64,000 bases of DNA. It comes from Rhizobium sp. SG_E_25_P2. GTDB lineage: Bacteria; Pseudomonadota; Alphaproteobacteria; Rhizobiales; Rhizobiaceae. Each line of letters starts with the position of its first letter. The stretch's first letter is position 1. Of the stretch, positions 1 through 8,780 are shown piece after piece. A model generated the notes under the pieces. It was not told where the DNA came from, made no database searches, and saw only the letters and a list, made by a program, of their open reading frames with translations. The stretch spans positions 62,001-126,000 of the forward strand of contig NZ_JARXVM010000002.1 of assembly GCF_029892285.1 (NCBI RefSeq), written 5' to 3'. The position numbers were made by a program, and so were the translations under genes.

Positions 1-389
1 ACGAAGGCCGACAGGAAGGAGATCATCACGCCGCGCTTGAGTTCGGTCTCGTTGGCGATCATGTAGGACGAGATAACCGCCTTGCCGTGACCCGGGCCGG
101 CGGCATGGAAGACGCCATAGACGAAGGACACGCCGATGAGCCACCAGGCCTGCCAGCTATCCTGTCGCATCGCCTTCAGCGCTTCGGTGAGCGCGCGATA
201 GAAGCGCTGCTGCTCGGCATTGATGAAGAACACCGCCGGCTCCAGCCAGGGGAAATAGCGCATCATGAATTCCGACGGAGGCCCGGCGCCCGGTTCGGCA
301 TTGCCAAGCCCCAGAGACGAGGCGAGAGCCAGAGTGGGGGTGAGGGCGGCTGCGGCAAACAGCAGAGCGGCGAGCGTTTTGCGGTTCAT
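1..389 (-). CDS. Nickel/cobalt efflux permease, RcnA/HoxN-like, N-terminal fragment
   Basis: The gene starts with ATG at 389 on the minus strand and runs off the left edge, leaving 129 residues. Residues 1-24 form a hydrophobic signal-like segment. Around residue 90 the motif FHAAGPGHGKAV is characteristic of the RcnA/HoxN nickel-cobalt transporter superfamily, whose His residues are thought to handle the metal. The start overlaps the stop of the upstream DUF1007 gene in an ATGA junction, so the two are translationally coupled. DUF1007 proteins commonly accompany these permeases as periplasmic partners. Direction of transport (export versus uptake) is inferred from the family and not visible here. 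Confidence 0.85.
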   Translation of the reverse strand, partial: MNRKTLAALLFAAAALTPTLALASSLGLGNAEPGAGPPSEFMMRYFPWLEPAVFFINAEQQRFYRALTEALKAMRQDSWQAWWLIGVSFVYGVFHAAGPGHGKAVISSYMIANETELKRGVMISFLSAF

Positions 390-1024
390 GAGCAGTGGAT
401 CTCCATCCGCGTCGCAAACAGTTTCGACATATCGGTGCCGGTGGGGTCGTTGAAAAAGGCGTCGGTGAGAGTCGACTTGTTTTCGGCGATGACTTCGTCG
501 GGATCTGGGCGGACCACGGCGCCCTTGCATTGCTTGAAGTCGCCCATCATCACCACATCCTTGTCCGAGGGAAAATCGATCGAGGTGTAGAGTGTGGGGT
601 CATAGATGCCGAAAGTGAGCTTGCCCTTGAGCGGCAGCTTCTGGGCTGGCTTGAGCGCGAAGAACATCAGCAACTGGCCATCCTTGTAGTCGACATGGAT
701 GACATCGGGCTTGGCGACCTTGATGAGGCGGCCATTGTCGGTGATGGTGGTGTAATAGCTGAACTCTTCCAGCGAGGCCAACACGGTCTTGCCGACCTCG
801 GCCAGTTCGCCGGGATCGAGCTTGAGATTGGCGTTCTTGTCGAAATCCATCAGCACCGAGGAGGAGAAGACTTCGTCGAAGCGCCAGATATTGTGCAACT
901 CGTCGATATGGCCGTCGGCGCCCGCGACGATCTCCAGCCGGGCGTCGGCGAAGACGTGCGGATGCGCCCATGACGCTGTTGGGGCGGCGATCAGGAGTGC
1001 GGCGAGCGCGAGGCGTTTCCTCAT
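386..1024 (-). CDS. DUF1007 family periplasmic protein
   Basis: This 212-residue protein has a clear signal peptide (about residues 1-20, ending in SWA) and a mature N-terminus starting with HPHVFADARLE, typical of DUF1007 proteins. Its conserved acidic and histidine residues suggest a metal-related extracytoplasmic role, but no biochemical function is established to my knowledge. It is encoded directly before, and overlaps by four bases, the RcnA/HoxN-like permease, a standard pairing that suggests a shared nickel/cobalt/zinc handling function. It has full family length. Confidence 0.85.
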   Translation of the reverse strand: MRKRLALAALLIAAPTASWAHPHVFADARLEIVAGADGHIDELHNIWRFDEVFSSSVLMDFDKNANLKLDPGELAEVGKTVLASLEEFSYYTTITDNGRLIKVAKPDVIHVDYKDGQLLMFFALKPAQKLPLKGKLTFGIYDPTLYTSIDFPSDKDVVMMGDFKQCKGAVVRPDPDEVIAENKSTLTDAFFNDPTGTDMSKLFATRMEIHCS

Positions 1025-1104
1025 GAATCTCTAGTCCCTTCCGTTCGACGGCAGATCGCCGAAAATTGCGTCGAAATTCCGACAGCGGCGCGGCTGGCGA
1101 TCGC

Positions 1105-1998
1105 TCAGGGGCTCTTCCGGAACCAGCCATGCAGATAGTCGACAAAGCGGCGAACCTTGGCCGGCAGATAACGGCGATGTGGATAGATGGCGTAGATGCC
1201 GCCGCCCTTCAGTTCGAACTCGTCGAGAATGCTGACCAACGCGCCGCAATCGGCCTTGGGCTGGGCGATGAAATCCGGAATCATCGCCACGCCGAGGCCG
1301 GCAATGGCGGCGCGGGTGGTGGCGATCGGCGAATTGACCTCGATCGGACCGGAGACGGAGATCGAATGGGTCGCGCCGTCCTTCGTCTCGAAGCGCCAGA
1401 CATTGTAGTTGCGGTTGTTGGTGTCGACGATGCAGGGAATGCCGGCAAGATCGCTGGGGTGGCGCACTTCGCCATATTTCTCAAGCAGCTTCGGCGAGAT
1501 GAAGAATCTCATGCCGAAATCACAGAGCTTGCGGGCGATCATGCCGGAGTCTTCCAGCCGGGTGATGCGGATCGCTACGTCGAAGCCTTCCTCGATCAGA
1601 TCCACAAAACGGTCCTCGGCGACGATGTCGAGCACGATGTCGGGATGTTCGGCGGAGAAATCGATGAGACACTGGCCGATATTGGCGTCGACGAAGCTGC
1701 GCGGCACGGAGATGCGGATGCGGCCCTTGAGATCGGTCGCGCCCTCGCGGACGAGATCGGCGAGATTGTCGATTTCCTTCAGGATTTCAGAGGCCTGGCG
1801 GTAATAGGTATGGCCGGCCTCGGTGAGCGAGAACTGGCGCGTGGTGCGGTTGAGCAGCAATGCGCCCAACTCGTCTTCCAGCTCCTTCACATATTTCGAA
1901 AGCAGCGCCTTGGATCGTCCAAGCTTGCGCGCGGCCGCCGAATAGCCCTCCGCGTCGACAACGTCGATGAAGGCGCGCATCCGCGTCAGCGTATCCAT
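1105..1998 (-). CDS. LysR family transcriptional regulator
   Basis: About 297 residues. The N-terminus carries the LysR winged helix-turn-helix (MDTLTRMRAFIDVVDAEGY, then AARKLGRSKALLSKYVKELE) followed by a periplasmic-binding-protein-like effector domain with RISVPRSF at its start. The helix variant with SKALLSKYV places it in the large group of LysR proteins that control oxidoreductases and small-molecule efflux. I start at the ATG at 1998 because homologous LysR proteins begin at MDTL; an in-frame ATG at 2013 would add five residues and has no ribosome site. Target genes are not evident, since the next gene upstream (the decarboxylase) is divergent and 600 bases away. Confidence 0.85.
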   Translation of the reverse strand: MDTLTRMRAFIDVVDAEGYSAAARKLGRSKALLSKYVKELEDELGALLLNRTTRQFSLTEAGHTYYRQASEILKEIDNLADLVREGATDLKGRIRISVPRSFVDANIGQCLIDFSAEHPDIVLDIVAEDRFVDLIEEGFDVAIRITRLEDSGMIARKLCDFGMRFFISPKLLEKYGEVRHPSDLAGIPCIVDTNNRNYNVWRFETKDGATHSISVSGPIEVNSPIATTRAAIAGLGVAMIPDFIAQPKADCGALVSILDEFELKGGGIYAIYPHRRYLPAKVRRFVDYLHGWFRKSP

Positions 1999-2159
1999 AG
2001 GGCCCCGATTCATAAAAATGTAAGAAAAGACTTGATCGCCAGCGTCTTACCACGGCGAAAAAAAATCAAAAAGGGTTCAAAAAATTCTTGATTATGACAG
2101 CGAACATGCCTATCCCCGCCCTTGCCCAAAGTCGCACGTGCCTGTGGGTGTCCGCCGAC

Positions 2160-2420
2160 CCTCGAACTGGGAGAAATCCCTAAGGTGAGGTCATCGGTAA
2201 GGTACCTGGACCTAACCGCTCCAGTCGCTATTCCGGCCAACCGGGAAATGCGAGGACATCTTGAAGCAACGACGGTGCGGGCCTTTCTGGTGTCTGCCGG
2301 CTTTCCATCAGCCGGGGTTACTGAAGAGGCACACCTTCATTGCCGGAAGTGCGGTCGGGTTTATCCCTCCAATCCAAGGCAGACAAGACGATCTGACGCT
2401 GCAAGGCGTTTGGTCATCAT
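2160..2420 (+). promoter_or_regulatory. Candidate speF-type leader RNA of the decarboxylase gene
   Basis: The 599-base gap between the LysR gene and the decarboxylase contains no convincing gene but several clean stems: 2169-2180 (GGGA-GAAA-TCCC), 2195-2218 (nine-position arms with one A-A mismatch and a six-base loop) and 2297-2315 (CCGGCT/AGCCGG). Structured leaders called speF were described before ornithine decarboxylase genes of alphaproteobacteria, in the same comparative survey that found SAM-II. Position, length and downstream gene fit that motif. I could not compare with its covariance model, so the boundaries are approximate. Confidence 0.45.
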
Positions 2421-2597
2421 TGCATTGCATATTCAGTTTATAGGTCCGGTGTCTCCATCTGCTGGCCCTGTTTGCTGCGTATCCTTGTCTCATGTCGACC
2501 GGTTTATCCGGTGATTGCCACTTGTCCAGTCCGTGGCCGGTTCAATCCGGTTCCGGCGAAGGATCAATTTATTCTGGATTTTGGAAGGACACCCGCC

Positions 2598-3731
2598 ATG
2601 ACCACCCAGCGCATCCGCGATTTCCTCGCCACCCGACGTCCGGAAGGACCGTGCCTCGTCGTGGACCTCGACGTCGTCAAGGACAATTTCAAGGCGTTCC
2701 GCCATGCCCTGCCGGACAGCCAGATCTATTACGCGGTGAAGGCCAATCCGGCCCCCGAAGTCCTCAAGTTGCTCGCCAATCTCGGCTCCAACTTCGATTG
2801 CGCCTCCGTGGCCGAAATCGAAATGGCGCTGAACGCCGGCGCAACCGCAAACCGCATCTCCTTCGGCAACACGATCAAGAAGGAGCGCGACGTCGCCCGC
2901 GCCCATGCGCTCGGCGTCACTCTCTTCGCTGTCGATTGCCACGAGGAAGTCGAGAAGATCGCCCGCTCCGCGCCCGGCGCTCGCGTGTTCTGCCGCGTGC
3001 TCACCGATGGCGAAGGCGCCGAATGGCCGCTTAGCCGCAAGTTCGGTTGCGTGCCGCAGATGGCGGTCGACGTGCTCGTCTATGCCCATCAGCTCGGCCT
3101 CGTCTCGCATGGCGTGTCGTTCCATGTCGGTTCGCAGATGACCAAGCTCGACGCCTGGGATTCGGCCCTTGCCGACGCCAAGCGCGTGTTCGTGTCGCTC
3201 GCCAAGCGCGGCATCGAGCTGAAGATGGTGAATATGGGCGGCGGTTTCCCGACCAAGTATCTCAAGGACATCCCGACGTCCGAAGCCTATGGCCGCGCGA
3301 TCTTCGCTGCGCTCAAGAAGCATTTCGGCAATCACATTCCGGAAACCATCATCGAGCCGGGCCGCGGCATGGTGGGCAATGCCGGCGTGATCAAGACGGA
3401 AGTCGTGCTGATCTCGAAGAAGTCCGACAATGACGCGCATCGCTGGGTGTTTCTCGACATCGGCAAGTTCGGCGGTCTGGCCGAGACCATGGATGAGGCG
3501 ATTCGTTACCCGATCCGCACCACCCGCGACACTGACGCCATGGAGCCCTGCGTGCTCGCCGGTCCGACCTGCGATTCCGCCGACGTGATGTATGAGAAGA
3601 ACATGTATCCGCTGCCGGTGTCGCTGACCATCGGCGACGAGGTTCTGATCGAAGGCACGGGCGCTTACACCACCACCTATTCGGCGGTGGCGTTCAACGG
3701 GTTCGAGCCGCTCAAGGCCTATGTGATCTGA
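2598..3731 (+). CDS. odc: Ornithine/lysine decarboxylase (fold type III, PLP)
   Basis: A 377-residue alanine-racemase-fold decarboxylase making putrescine (or cadaverine) from ornithine (or lysine), the first step of polyamine synthesis. The PLP lysine is K48 in YYAVKANP; the glycine-rich phosphate loop is in NMGGGFP; the second-subunit catalytic cysteine is C325 in GPTCDSAD; EPGRGMVG is also conserved. The ATG at 2598 is preceded by GGAAGGA. Length matches the short alphaproteobacterial enzymes rather than the 700-residue fold-I type. A structured leader upstream suggests RNA-level control. Ornithine versus lysine preference cannot be read from the sequence. Confidence 0.92.
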   Translation: MTTQRIRDFLATRRPEGPCLVVDLDVVKDNFKAFRHALPDSQIYYAVKANPAPEVLKLLANLGSNFDCASVAEIEMALNAGATANRISFGNTIKKERDVARAHALGVTLFAVDCHEEVEKIARSAPGARVFCRVLTDGEGAEWPLSRKFGCVPQMAVDVLVYAHQLGLVSHGVSFHVGSQMTKLDAWDSALADAKRVFVSLAKRGIELKMVNMGGGFPTKYLKDIPTSEAYGRAIFAALKKHFGNHIPETIIEPGRGMVGNAGVIKTEVVLISKKSDNDAHRWVFLDIGKFGGLAETMDEAIRYPIRTTRDTDAMEPCVLAGPTCDSADVMYEKNMYPLPVSLTIGDEVLIEGTGAYTTTYSAVAFNGFEPLKAYVI

Positions 3732-3760
3732 TCCCGGTTAACAGGATCGACGCATTTGGA

Positions 3761-3781
3761 CGCCCCGGGTGATCCGGGGCG
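3761..3781 (+). terminator. Hairpin terminator after the decarboxylase
   Basis: A perfect 8-bp stem (CGCCCCGG / CCGGGGCG) with a GTGAT loop lies 30 bases after the stop codon. There is no long T-tract, so it may act as a weak or Rho-assisted terminator. Confidence 0.5.
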
Positions 3782-3838
3782 CTATTCACAATTCATTGTC
3801 ACCGCCGCTGATAACGGTTTTGGGCACGGGAGGCCAAG

Positions 3839-4438
3839 ATGGCCGCTGTACTTGACACTGTGCGGGCGCTGTTTGCGCCCAAGTCTTCTCTCACATTCCG
3901 CATCGACCGGGAAAATCCCGGCGACGTGGTGGCGCGCGAGCGTCTGCTGGATATCGCCATGGGTCCGGATCGCCGCAAGAAGTCTTCCGAGGCGCTGCGC
4001 CGCAACCGCGTGCCGGCCGAAGGCCTGGCGCTCGTCGCCCGCGATGCGGACGATCATGTCATCGGCACCGTGCGGCTCTGGAATGTCCAGGCGGGCGTGA
4101 CGCCTGCCGGCGGCGCCGTGCCGGCGCTTCTGCTCGGGCCGCTGGCCGTTTCCGCCGATCATGAAGGCAAGGGTATCGGCGGCGCGCTGATGCGGGCTGC
4201 GATCCTGGAAGCCAGAAACCTCGGCCATGGCGCGATCCTGCTGGTCGGCGATGCGCCCTATTACGAACGTTTCGGCTTTTCCGCCGCCAAGACGCAGACG
4301 CTGATGATGCCAGGCCCCTTCGCGCGCGACCGGTTTCTGGCGCTCGAACTGAAGGACGGTTGGCTGGATGGGGCCGTCGGCATGCTGGTGGCGACCGGCC
4401 GCAAGTTCATTGAGTCGGGCCTGAAAAAGGCGGCCTGA
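3839..4438 (+). CDS. GNAT family N-acetyltransferase
   Basis: This 199-residue protein has an acetyl-CoA binding core. The segment LLLGPLAVSADHEGKGIGGALM supplies beta-4 and the pyrophosphate loop (Q/R-x-x-G-x-G/A variant EGKGIGG), and DAPYYERFGF is the usual C-terminal GNAT signature of YhbS-type enzymes. Substrate is unknown; the YhbS-like group includes small-molecule and protein acetyltransferases. It stands alone between two hairpins, downstream of the decarboxylase. Because polyamine acetylation is a known GNAT reaction, a link with the neighbour is possible but unsupported. Confidence 0.85.
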   Translation: MAAVLDTVRALFAPKSSLTFRIDRENPGDVVARERLLDIAMGPDRRKKSSEALRRNRVPAEGLALVARDADDHVIGTVRLWNVQAGVTPAGGAVPALLLGPLAVSADHEGKGIGGALMRAAILEARNLGHGAILLVGDAPYYERFGFSAAKTQTLMMPGPFARDRFLALELKDGWLDGAVGMLVATGRKFIESGLKKAA

Positions 4439-4449
4439 AGACCTGAGCT

Positions 4450-4471
4450 GAGCCGCATGTGATGGCGGCTC
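4450..4471. terminator. Hairpin between convergent genes
   Basis: A 7-bp perfect stem (GAGCCGC / GCGGCTC) with an 8-base loop lies between the 3' end of the acetyltransferase and the convergent gene ending at 4488. A short T-rich stretch follows on the plus strand. Confidence 0.45.
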
Positions 4472-4487
4472 TTGCTCGTGCTATTTC

Positions 4488-4907
4488 TCATGCGCAGAGC
4501 AAAGCGCGATCGGCGAGCAGCCGGTAATCGCCGGCGAGTTCGGATCCCGAACCATTTTCGACATGTTGGAACGCCGCGCCACACCGCCTGCGCTCAGTGA
4601 AACGCCTGCGCCAAATATCGTCGCCGACATGGATCAGCCCGCCGAATCCGTCGAATTGATCGGCGGTAATGTCGACCACGACATTGTCCTGTTCCAGCCA
4701 GGCATGCTGATTGTCCGCTGACTGTCCTACCACCAGGGTAAATTCGCCCAGACCCTGATCCTTCAGGAATTTGCCGAGCAGCACCGAAGCGTCCCCGCAT
4801 GCTCCCCAGGGGAACCGGCGGAAACCGGCGGACAGCCTGCTCTTTTCCGTGGTTTCGATGGCGAGGCGGAAGCGGGTGGCCGCTTCACGGATGGCGTCTC
4901 TACTCAT
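4488..4907 (-). CDS. Small hypothetical protein with transglutaminase-like Cys-His-Asp order
   Basis: 139 residues from the ATG at 4907 (MSRDAIREAATRF); an earlier in-frame ATG at 4964 lacks family-like sequence. No named family was recognised with certainty. Visible are GACGDAS, then QHAWLEQ about 33 residues later, then VVVDITADQF. Cys, His and Asp in this order and spacing match the catalytic triad of small papain-fold/transglutaminase-like proteins. A hydrolase or transferase role acting on a peptide or amide is therefore an inference. It is a single gene flanked by a convergent acetyltransferase gene and the regulator gene upstream. Confidence 0.6.
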   Translation of the reverse strand: MSRDAIREAATRFRLAIETTEKSRLSAGFRRFPWGACGDASVLLGKFLKDQGLGEFTLVVGQSADNQHAWLEQDNVVVDITADQFDGFGGLIHVGDDIWRRRFTERRRCGAAFQHVENGSGSELAGDYRLLADRALLCA

Positions 4908-5019
4908 GGCGCGCCCTGACGGTGTCTGACGCGAAGACCCTATGCTCTCCGGAAAAGTCCGCAATCTGAATCGCGCGTTAAGGTTTCCGCGCGATTTTCC
5001 GGAGGATAGGCGGGTGGCG

Positions 5020-5838
5020 TCAGAATGTCGGCGGGGTGTTCACCCAAATCAGCACCGTCTCGCCATCAAAGGCGTTGCGCCAGGAATGCGGGCGTCGGCT
5101 TTCGAAATAGAAGCTGTCGCCCGGGCCGAGTTCGAAGAACTGGTCGCCGTCGAGAATGATCTCCAGGCTGCCGGCCAGGACATGCAGGAATTCTTCCCCC
5201 GGATGCTGATAGGCGCCTTCGCTGGAGGCGCCCGGCGCCAGCACGAAGCGGTGGCACTCCATCTGGTTCTTGCCTTCCGACAGGATCTGCACGGTCACGC
5301 CGGTGGAGGAGGGCGGCCAGGTCGGCCATTCGCCGTCACGGATCAACGATTCACCCGTATGGCGATCTTCTTGGCCAGACAAGACGGCGAGGGTTGTGCC
5401 GAAATGGGCGACCAGTTCATGCAGCGCCTTGAAGGACAGGCCCTGCGAGGTGCGTTCGAAGGTCGACAGCGTCGACGCCGACAGGCCGATCGCCTGCGCG
5501 ACGGTGTCGAGCGTCTTGCCTGCCTCGCGTCGCAAGCGGCGGATCTTCTTGCCGATCGGAATTTCGCCAATTTCGGTGTCTTCAGGTGCGTCATCGTCTG
5601 AGACGTCGGCGTCCGGCTCCAATTTCAGGTTTTCGCGGATTGCCGCCGGGTTCAGGCCTTTCTCATGCCGCAGCCAACTGATGGTCTTGAGGCGTTCGAC
5701 ATGGCCAGCGTCATAGAGCCGCTGGCCTGAATCGGTGCGGATCGGCTCAATCAGCCCTTGGCTCTCCCAAAGACGGAGCGTGGAGGCCGAAACGCCGGCC
5801 ATGCGCGCTGCTTCGGCGATCTTGTAGCGTATCTCCAT
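5020..5838 (-). CDS. MerR-XRE-cupin three-domain transcriptional regulator
   Basis: About 272 residues with three domains in order: a MerR-type winged helix (residues about 3-70, YKIAEAARMAGVSASTLRLWE), a lambda-type HTH (about 95-150, TLDTVAQAIGLSASTLSTFE) and a C-terminal cupin_2 sensor (about 190-272, including HPGEEFLHVLAGSLEI and SRRPHSW). XRE-cupin proteins are common, but the added N-terminal MerR helix is unusual. I start at the ATG at 5838, which has GGACGAGG upstream; an in-frame ATG at 5898 would sit in the promoter region shared with gabT. It is divergent from gabT-gabD, so control of GABA use is a reasonable inference. Confidence 0.85.
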   Translation of the reverse strand: MEIRYKIAEAARMAGVSASTLRLWESQGLIEPIRTDSGQRLYDAGHVERLKTISWLRHEKGLNPAAIRENLKLEPDADVSDDDAPEDTEIGEIPIGKKIRRLRREAGKTLDTVAQAIGLSASTLSTFERTSQGLSFKALHELVAHFGTTLAVLSGQEDRHTGESLIRDGEWPTWPPSSTGVTVQILSEGKNQMECHRFVLAPGASSEGAYQHPGEEFLHVLAGSLEIILDGDQFFELGPGDSFYFESRRPHSWRNAFDGETVLIWVNTPPTF

Positions 5839-5900
5839 CCTCGTCCGATCCGGTTTGAGCGCCCGCAGATTTACGTCGCGACAAATCTCGTGGACCATAT

Positions 5901-5925
5901 TGCAAGTCTACAGAAAAAATGCAAG
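5901..5925. promoter_or_regulatory. Direct repeat in the gabT/regulator intergenic region
   Basis: TGCAAG occurs at 5901-5906 and again at 5920-5925, 19 bases apart (about two helical turns), in an otherwise A-rich stretch between the divergent regulator and gabT. It could be a binding site for the MerR-XRE-cupin protein. Six-base matches are weak evidence. Confidence 0.25.
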
Positions 5926-5994
5926 AAATCTTCTCGGTCTGTCGTGGCGAGGTCCGCGACTCGATCAGTTCACTCGAACATCCAGGGGGTTCCC

Positions 5995-7275
5995 ATGTTG
6001 AATACGGATATTGCCGCCCGCAGAACCGATGCGATTTCGCGCGGCGTCGGCGTTACCACGCAGATCTATGCCGACAAGGCCGAGAATGCCGAGATTTGGG
6101 ATGTCGAGGGCCGTCGCTATATCGATTTCGCCGCCGGCATCGCCGTGGTCAACACCGGCCACCGCCATCCCAAGGTGATCGCGGCGGTGAAGGATCAGCT
6201 CGATCACTTCACCCATACCTGCCATCAGGTCATTCCTTACGAAAATTATGTCACGCTCGCCGAGCGCCTCAACAACGCGGTGCCCGGCAACTTCAAGAAG
6301 AAGACCATCTTCGTGACGACCGGCGCTGAAGCTGTCGAAAACGCCATCAAGATTGCCCGCGCCGCCACCAACCGCTCCGCCGTCATCGCCTTCACTGGCG
6401 CCTTCCATGGCCGCACCTTCATGGGCATGACGTTGACCGGCAAGGTTGTTCCCTACAAGACTGGCTTCGGCGCGATGATGCCCGACGTCTTCCATGTGCC
6501 GTTCCCGGTTGAGCTGCACGGCCAGACCATCGAGGATTCGCTGTCGGTGCTCGACAAGCTGTTCAAGGCCGATGTCGATCCGGCCCGCGTCGCCGCCTTC
6601 ATCGTCGAGCCTGTACAGGGCGAGGGCGGCTTCTATGAAGTGCCCCGCGCCTTCATGGTCAAGCTGCGCGAACTCGCCGACAAGCATGGCATTCTGCTGA
6701 TCGCCGACGAAGTGCAGACCGGCTTTGCCCGCACCGGCAAGCTGTTCGCCATGGAGCATTACGGCGTCGTCGCCGACATCACCACTATGGCCAAGGGCCT
6801 GGGCGGCGGCTTCCCGATCGCCGCTGTCACCGGCCGCGCCGACATCATGGACGCGCCTGGCCCCGGCGGCCTTGGCGGCACCTATGGCGGCAATCCGATC
6901 GGCATCGCCGCCGGCAACGCCGTGCTCGATGTCATCGAGGAAGAGAAGCTCTGCGACCGCGCCGAACAGCTGGGCGCCCGCCTGAAGCAGCGCCTGCAGT
7001 CGCTGATCGAGGCGGTGCCGCAGATCGCCGACATCCGTGGCCCCGGTTTCATGAACGCTGTCGAGTTCAACATTCCCGGCACCAAGACGCCGGACGCCGA
7101 TTTCACCAACAAGGTGCGGGTGCGGGCGCTGGAAAAGGGTCTGATCCTGCTCACCTGCGGCGTCTACGGAAACGTCATCCGCTTCCTGTCGCCGATCACC
7201 ATTCAGGACAATGTCTTCGTCGAAGCGCTCGACATTCTCGAAACCACGCTGCGCGAATGCGCCAAGGAGGCCTGA
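5995..7275 (+). CDS. gabT: 4-aminobutyrate aminotransferase
   Basis: A 426-residue class III aminotransferase that converts GABA and 2-oxoglutarate to succinate semialdehyde and glutamate. The PLP lysine is K267 in TTMAKGLGGGFPIAAV; IADEVQTGFARTG is the conserved PLP aspartate region and FTGAFHGRT another class III motif. The ATG at 5995 follows a CCAGGGGG ribosome site; more upstream in-frame codons overlap the divergent regulator gene. The next gene, gabD, starts three bases after the stop, giving a two-gene GABA catabolic operon feeding succinate into the TCA cycle. Confidence 0.95.
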   Translation: MLNTDIAARRTDAISRGVGVTTQIYADKAENAEIWDVEGRRYIDFAAGIAVVNTGHRHPKVIAAVKDQLDHFTHTCHQVIPYENYVTLAERLNNAVPGNFKKKTIFVTTGAEAVENAIKIARAATNRSAVIAFTGAFHGRTFMGMTLTGKVVPYKTGFGAMMPDVFHVPFPVELHGQTIEDSLSVLDKLFKADVDPARVAAFIVEPVQGEGGFYEVPRAFMVKLRELADKHGILLIADEVQTGFARTGKLFAMEHYGVVADITTMAKGLGGGFPIAAVTGRADIMDAPGPGGLGGTYGGNPIGIAAGNAVLDVIEEEKLCDRAEQLGARLKQRLQSLIEAVPQIADIRGPGFMNAVEFNIPGTKTPDADFTNKVRVRALEKGLILLTCGVYGNVIRFLSPITIQDNVFVEALDILETTLRECAKEA

Positions 7276-7278
7276 TCC

Positions 7279-8757
7279 ATGGCGATCTCCGAAAACTTCA
7301 AGTCCAAGCTTAGGGATCCGAGCCTGCTCGTCGACAAGGCGCTGGTGTCAGGCGTCTGGGTGGACAAGAGCGATAGCGGCAAGACCTTCGATGTGACCAA
7401 TCCGGCCACAGGCGACGTCATCGCCACGCTGCCGGATATGAGCCGGGCGGAAACCGCCCGCGCCATTGACGCCGCCTATAAGGCCCAGAAGGTCTGGGCG
7501 GCCAAGACCGGCAAGGAACGCGCCGGCGTGCTGCGCAAGCTGTTCGACCTGATGGTCGCCAACGCCGACGATCTGGCGATCATCCTGACCACGGAAATGG
7601 GCAAGCCCGTTGCTGAAGCCAAGGGCGAAGTGCTCTACGGCGCATCCTATGTGGAATGGTTCGCTGAAGAAGCCAAGCGCGTCTATGGCGACACGATCCC
7701 CGGCCATCAGCCCGATAAGCGCATTATCGTCATCAAGCAGCCGGTCGGCGTCGTTGCCGCGATCACGCCCTGGAACTTCCCCAACGCCATGCTGGCGCGC
7801 AAGATGGCGCCGGCGCTGGCTGCAGGCTGCGCCATGGTCTCCAAGCCCGCCGGCGAAACGCCGCTGTCGGCGCTGGCGCTGGCGCTGCTGGCCGAACGCG
7901 CCGGTCTTCCCGCCGGTCTGTTCAGCGTCATCCTGTCGTCGGACTCCGCGCCGATCGGCAAGGAAATGTGCGAGAACGACAAGATCCGCAAGCTGACCTT
8001 CACTGGCTCGACCAATGTCGGCAAGATCCTGATGCGTCAGGGCGCCGAGCAGATCCTCAAGCTCGGCCTGGAACTCGGCGGCAATGCGCCGTTCATCGTG
8101 TTCGACGACGCCGATCTCGATGCGGCTGTCGAAGGCGCGATGGTGTCGAAGTATCGCAACAATGGCCAGACCTGCGTCTGCGCCAACCGTCTCTATGTGC
8201 AGGCCGGCGTCTATGACGCCTTCGCTGAAAAACTTGCTGCCCGCGTGTCACAGATGAAAGTCGGCGACGGCTTCGAGGCCGGCGTCAATGCTGGTCCGCT
8301 GATCTCCGCCAAGGCGCTGGACAAGGTCGAGGAACATATCGGCGACGCTCTCTCCAAGGGCGCCAAGGTTGCCGTCGGCGGCAAGCGCGACGAGAAGGGC
8401 GGCCTGTTCTTCCAGCCGACCATCCTGACCGGCGTGACCAGCGAGATGAAGGTGGCCCGCGAAGAGACCTTCGGTCCCGTCGCCCCGCTCTTCAAGTTCG
8501 AGACCGAGGAAGAGGTCATCGAGATGGCCAACAACACCGAATTCGGCCTTGCCTCCTATTTCTACTCGAAGGACCTCTCCAAGGTCTTCCGCGTGGCCGA
8601 AGCGCTGGAATATGGCATGGTCGGCGTCAATACCGGCCTGATCTCCACCGAAGTCGCCCCCTTCGGCGGCATCAAGCAGTCCGGCCAGGGCCGCGAAGGC
8701 TCGAAATACGGCATCGAGGACTATCTCGAGATCAAGTATCTCTGCCTGAGCGTCTGA
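7279..8757 (+). CDS. gabD: NAD(P)-dependent succinate-semialdehyde dehydrogenase
   Basis: A 492-residue aldehyde dehydrogenase oxidising succinate semialdehyde to succinate. Catalytic C299 lies in NNGQTCVCANR and the general base E265 in LELGGNAPF; TPWNFPNAM and FTGSTNVGK are cofactor-binding motifs. Length and motifs match the GabD subfamily. It follows gabT by three bases with an AGGAGG-like site at the end of gabT, so both are co-transcribed and coupled, and a strong hairpin terminator follows. Confidence 0.95.
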   Translation: MAISENFKSKLRDPSLLVDKALVSGVWVDKSDSGKTFDVTNPATGDVIATLPDMSRAETARAIDAAYKAQKVWAAKTGKERAGVLRKLFDLMVANADDLAIILTTEMGKPVAEAKGEVLYGASYVEWFAEEAKRVYGDTIPGHQPDKRIIVIKQPVGVVAAITPWNFPNAMLARKMAPALAAGCAMVSKPAGETPLSALALALLAERAGLPAGLFSVILSSDSAPIGKEMCENDKIRKLTFTGSTNVGKILMRQGAEQILKLGLELGGNAPFIVFDDADLDAAVEGAMVSKYRNNGQTCVCANRLYVQAGVYDAFAEKLAARVSQMKVGDGFEAGVNAGPLISAKALDKVEEHIGDALSKGAKVAVGGKRDEKGGLFFQPTILTGVTSEMKVAREETFGPVAPLFKFETEEEVIEMANNTEFGLASYFYSKDLSKVFRVAEALEYGMVGVNTGLISTEVAPFGGIKQSGQGREGSKYGIEDYLEIKYLCLSV

Positions 8758-8780
8758 GACGCGTCATCATTGAGTTGAGA

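Noticed and set aside
2122-2514. A 130-codon open frame in the decarboxylase leader
   Set aside because: No ribosome site and no protein-like pattern; the hairpins better explain the region.
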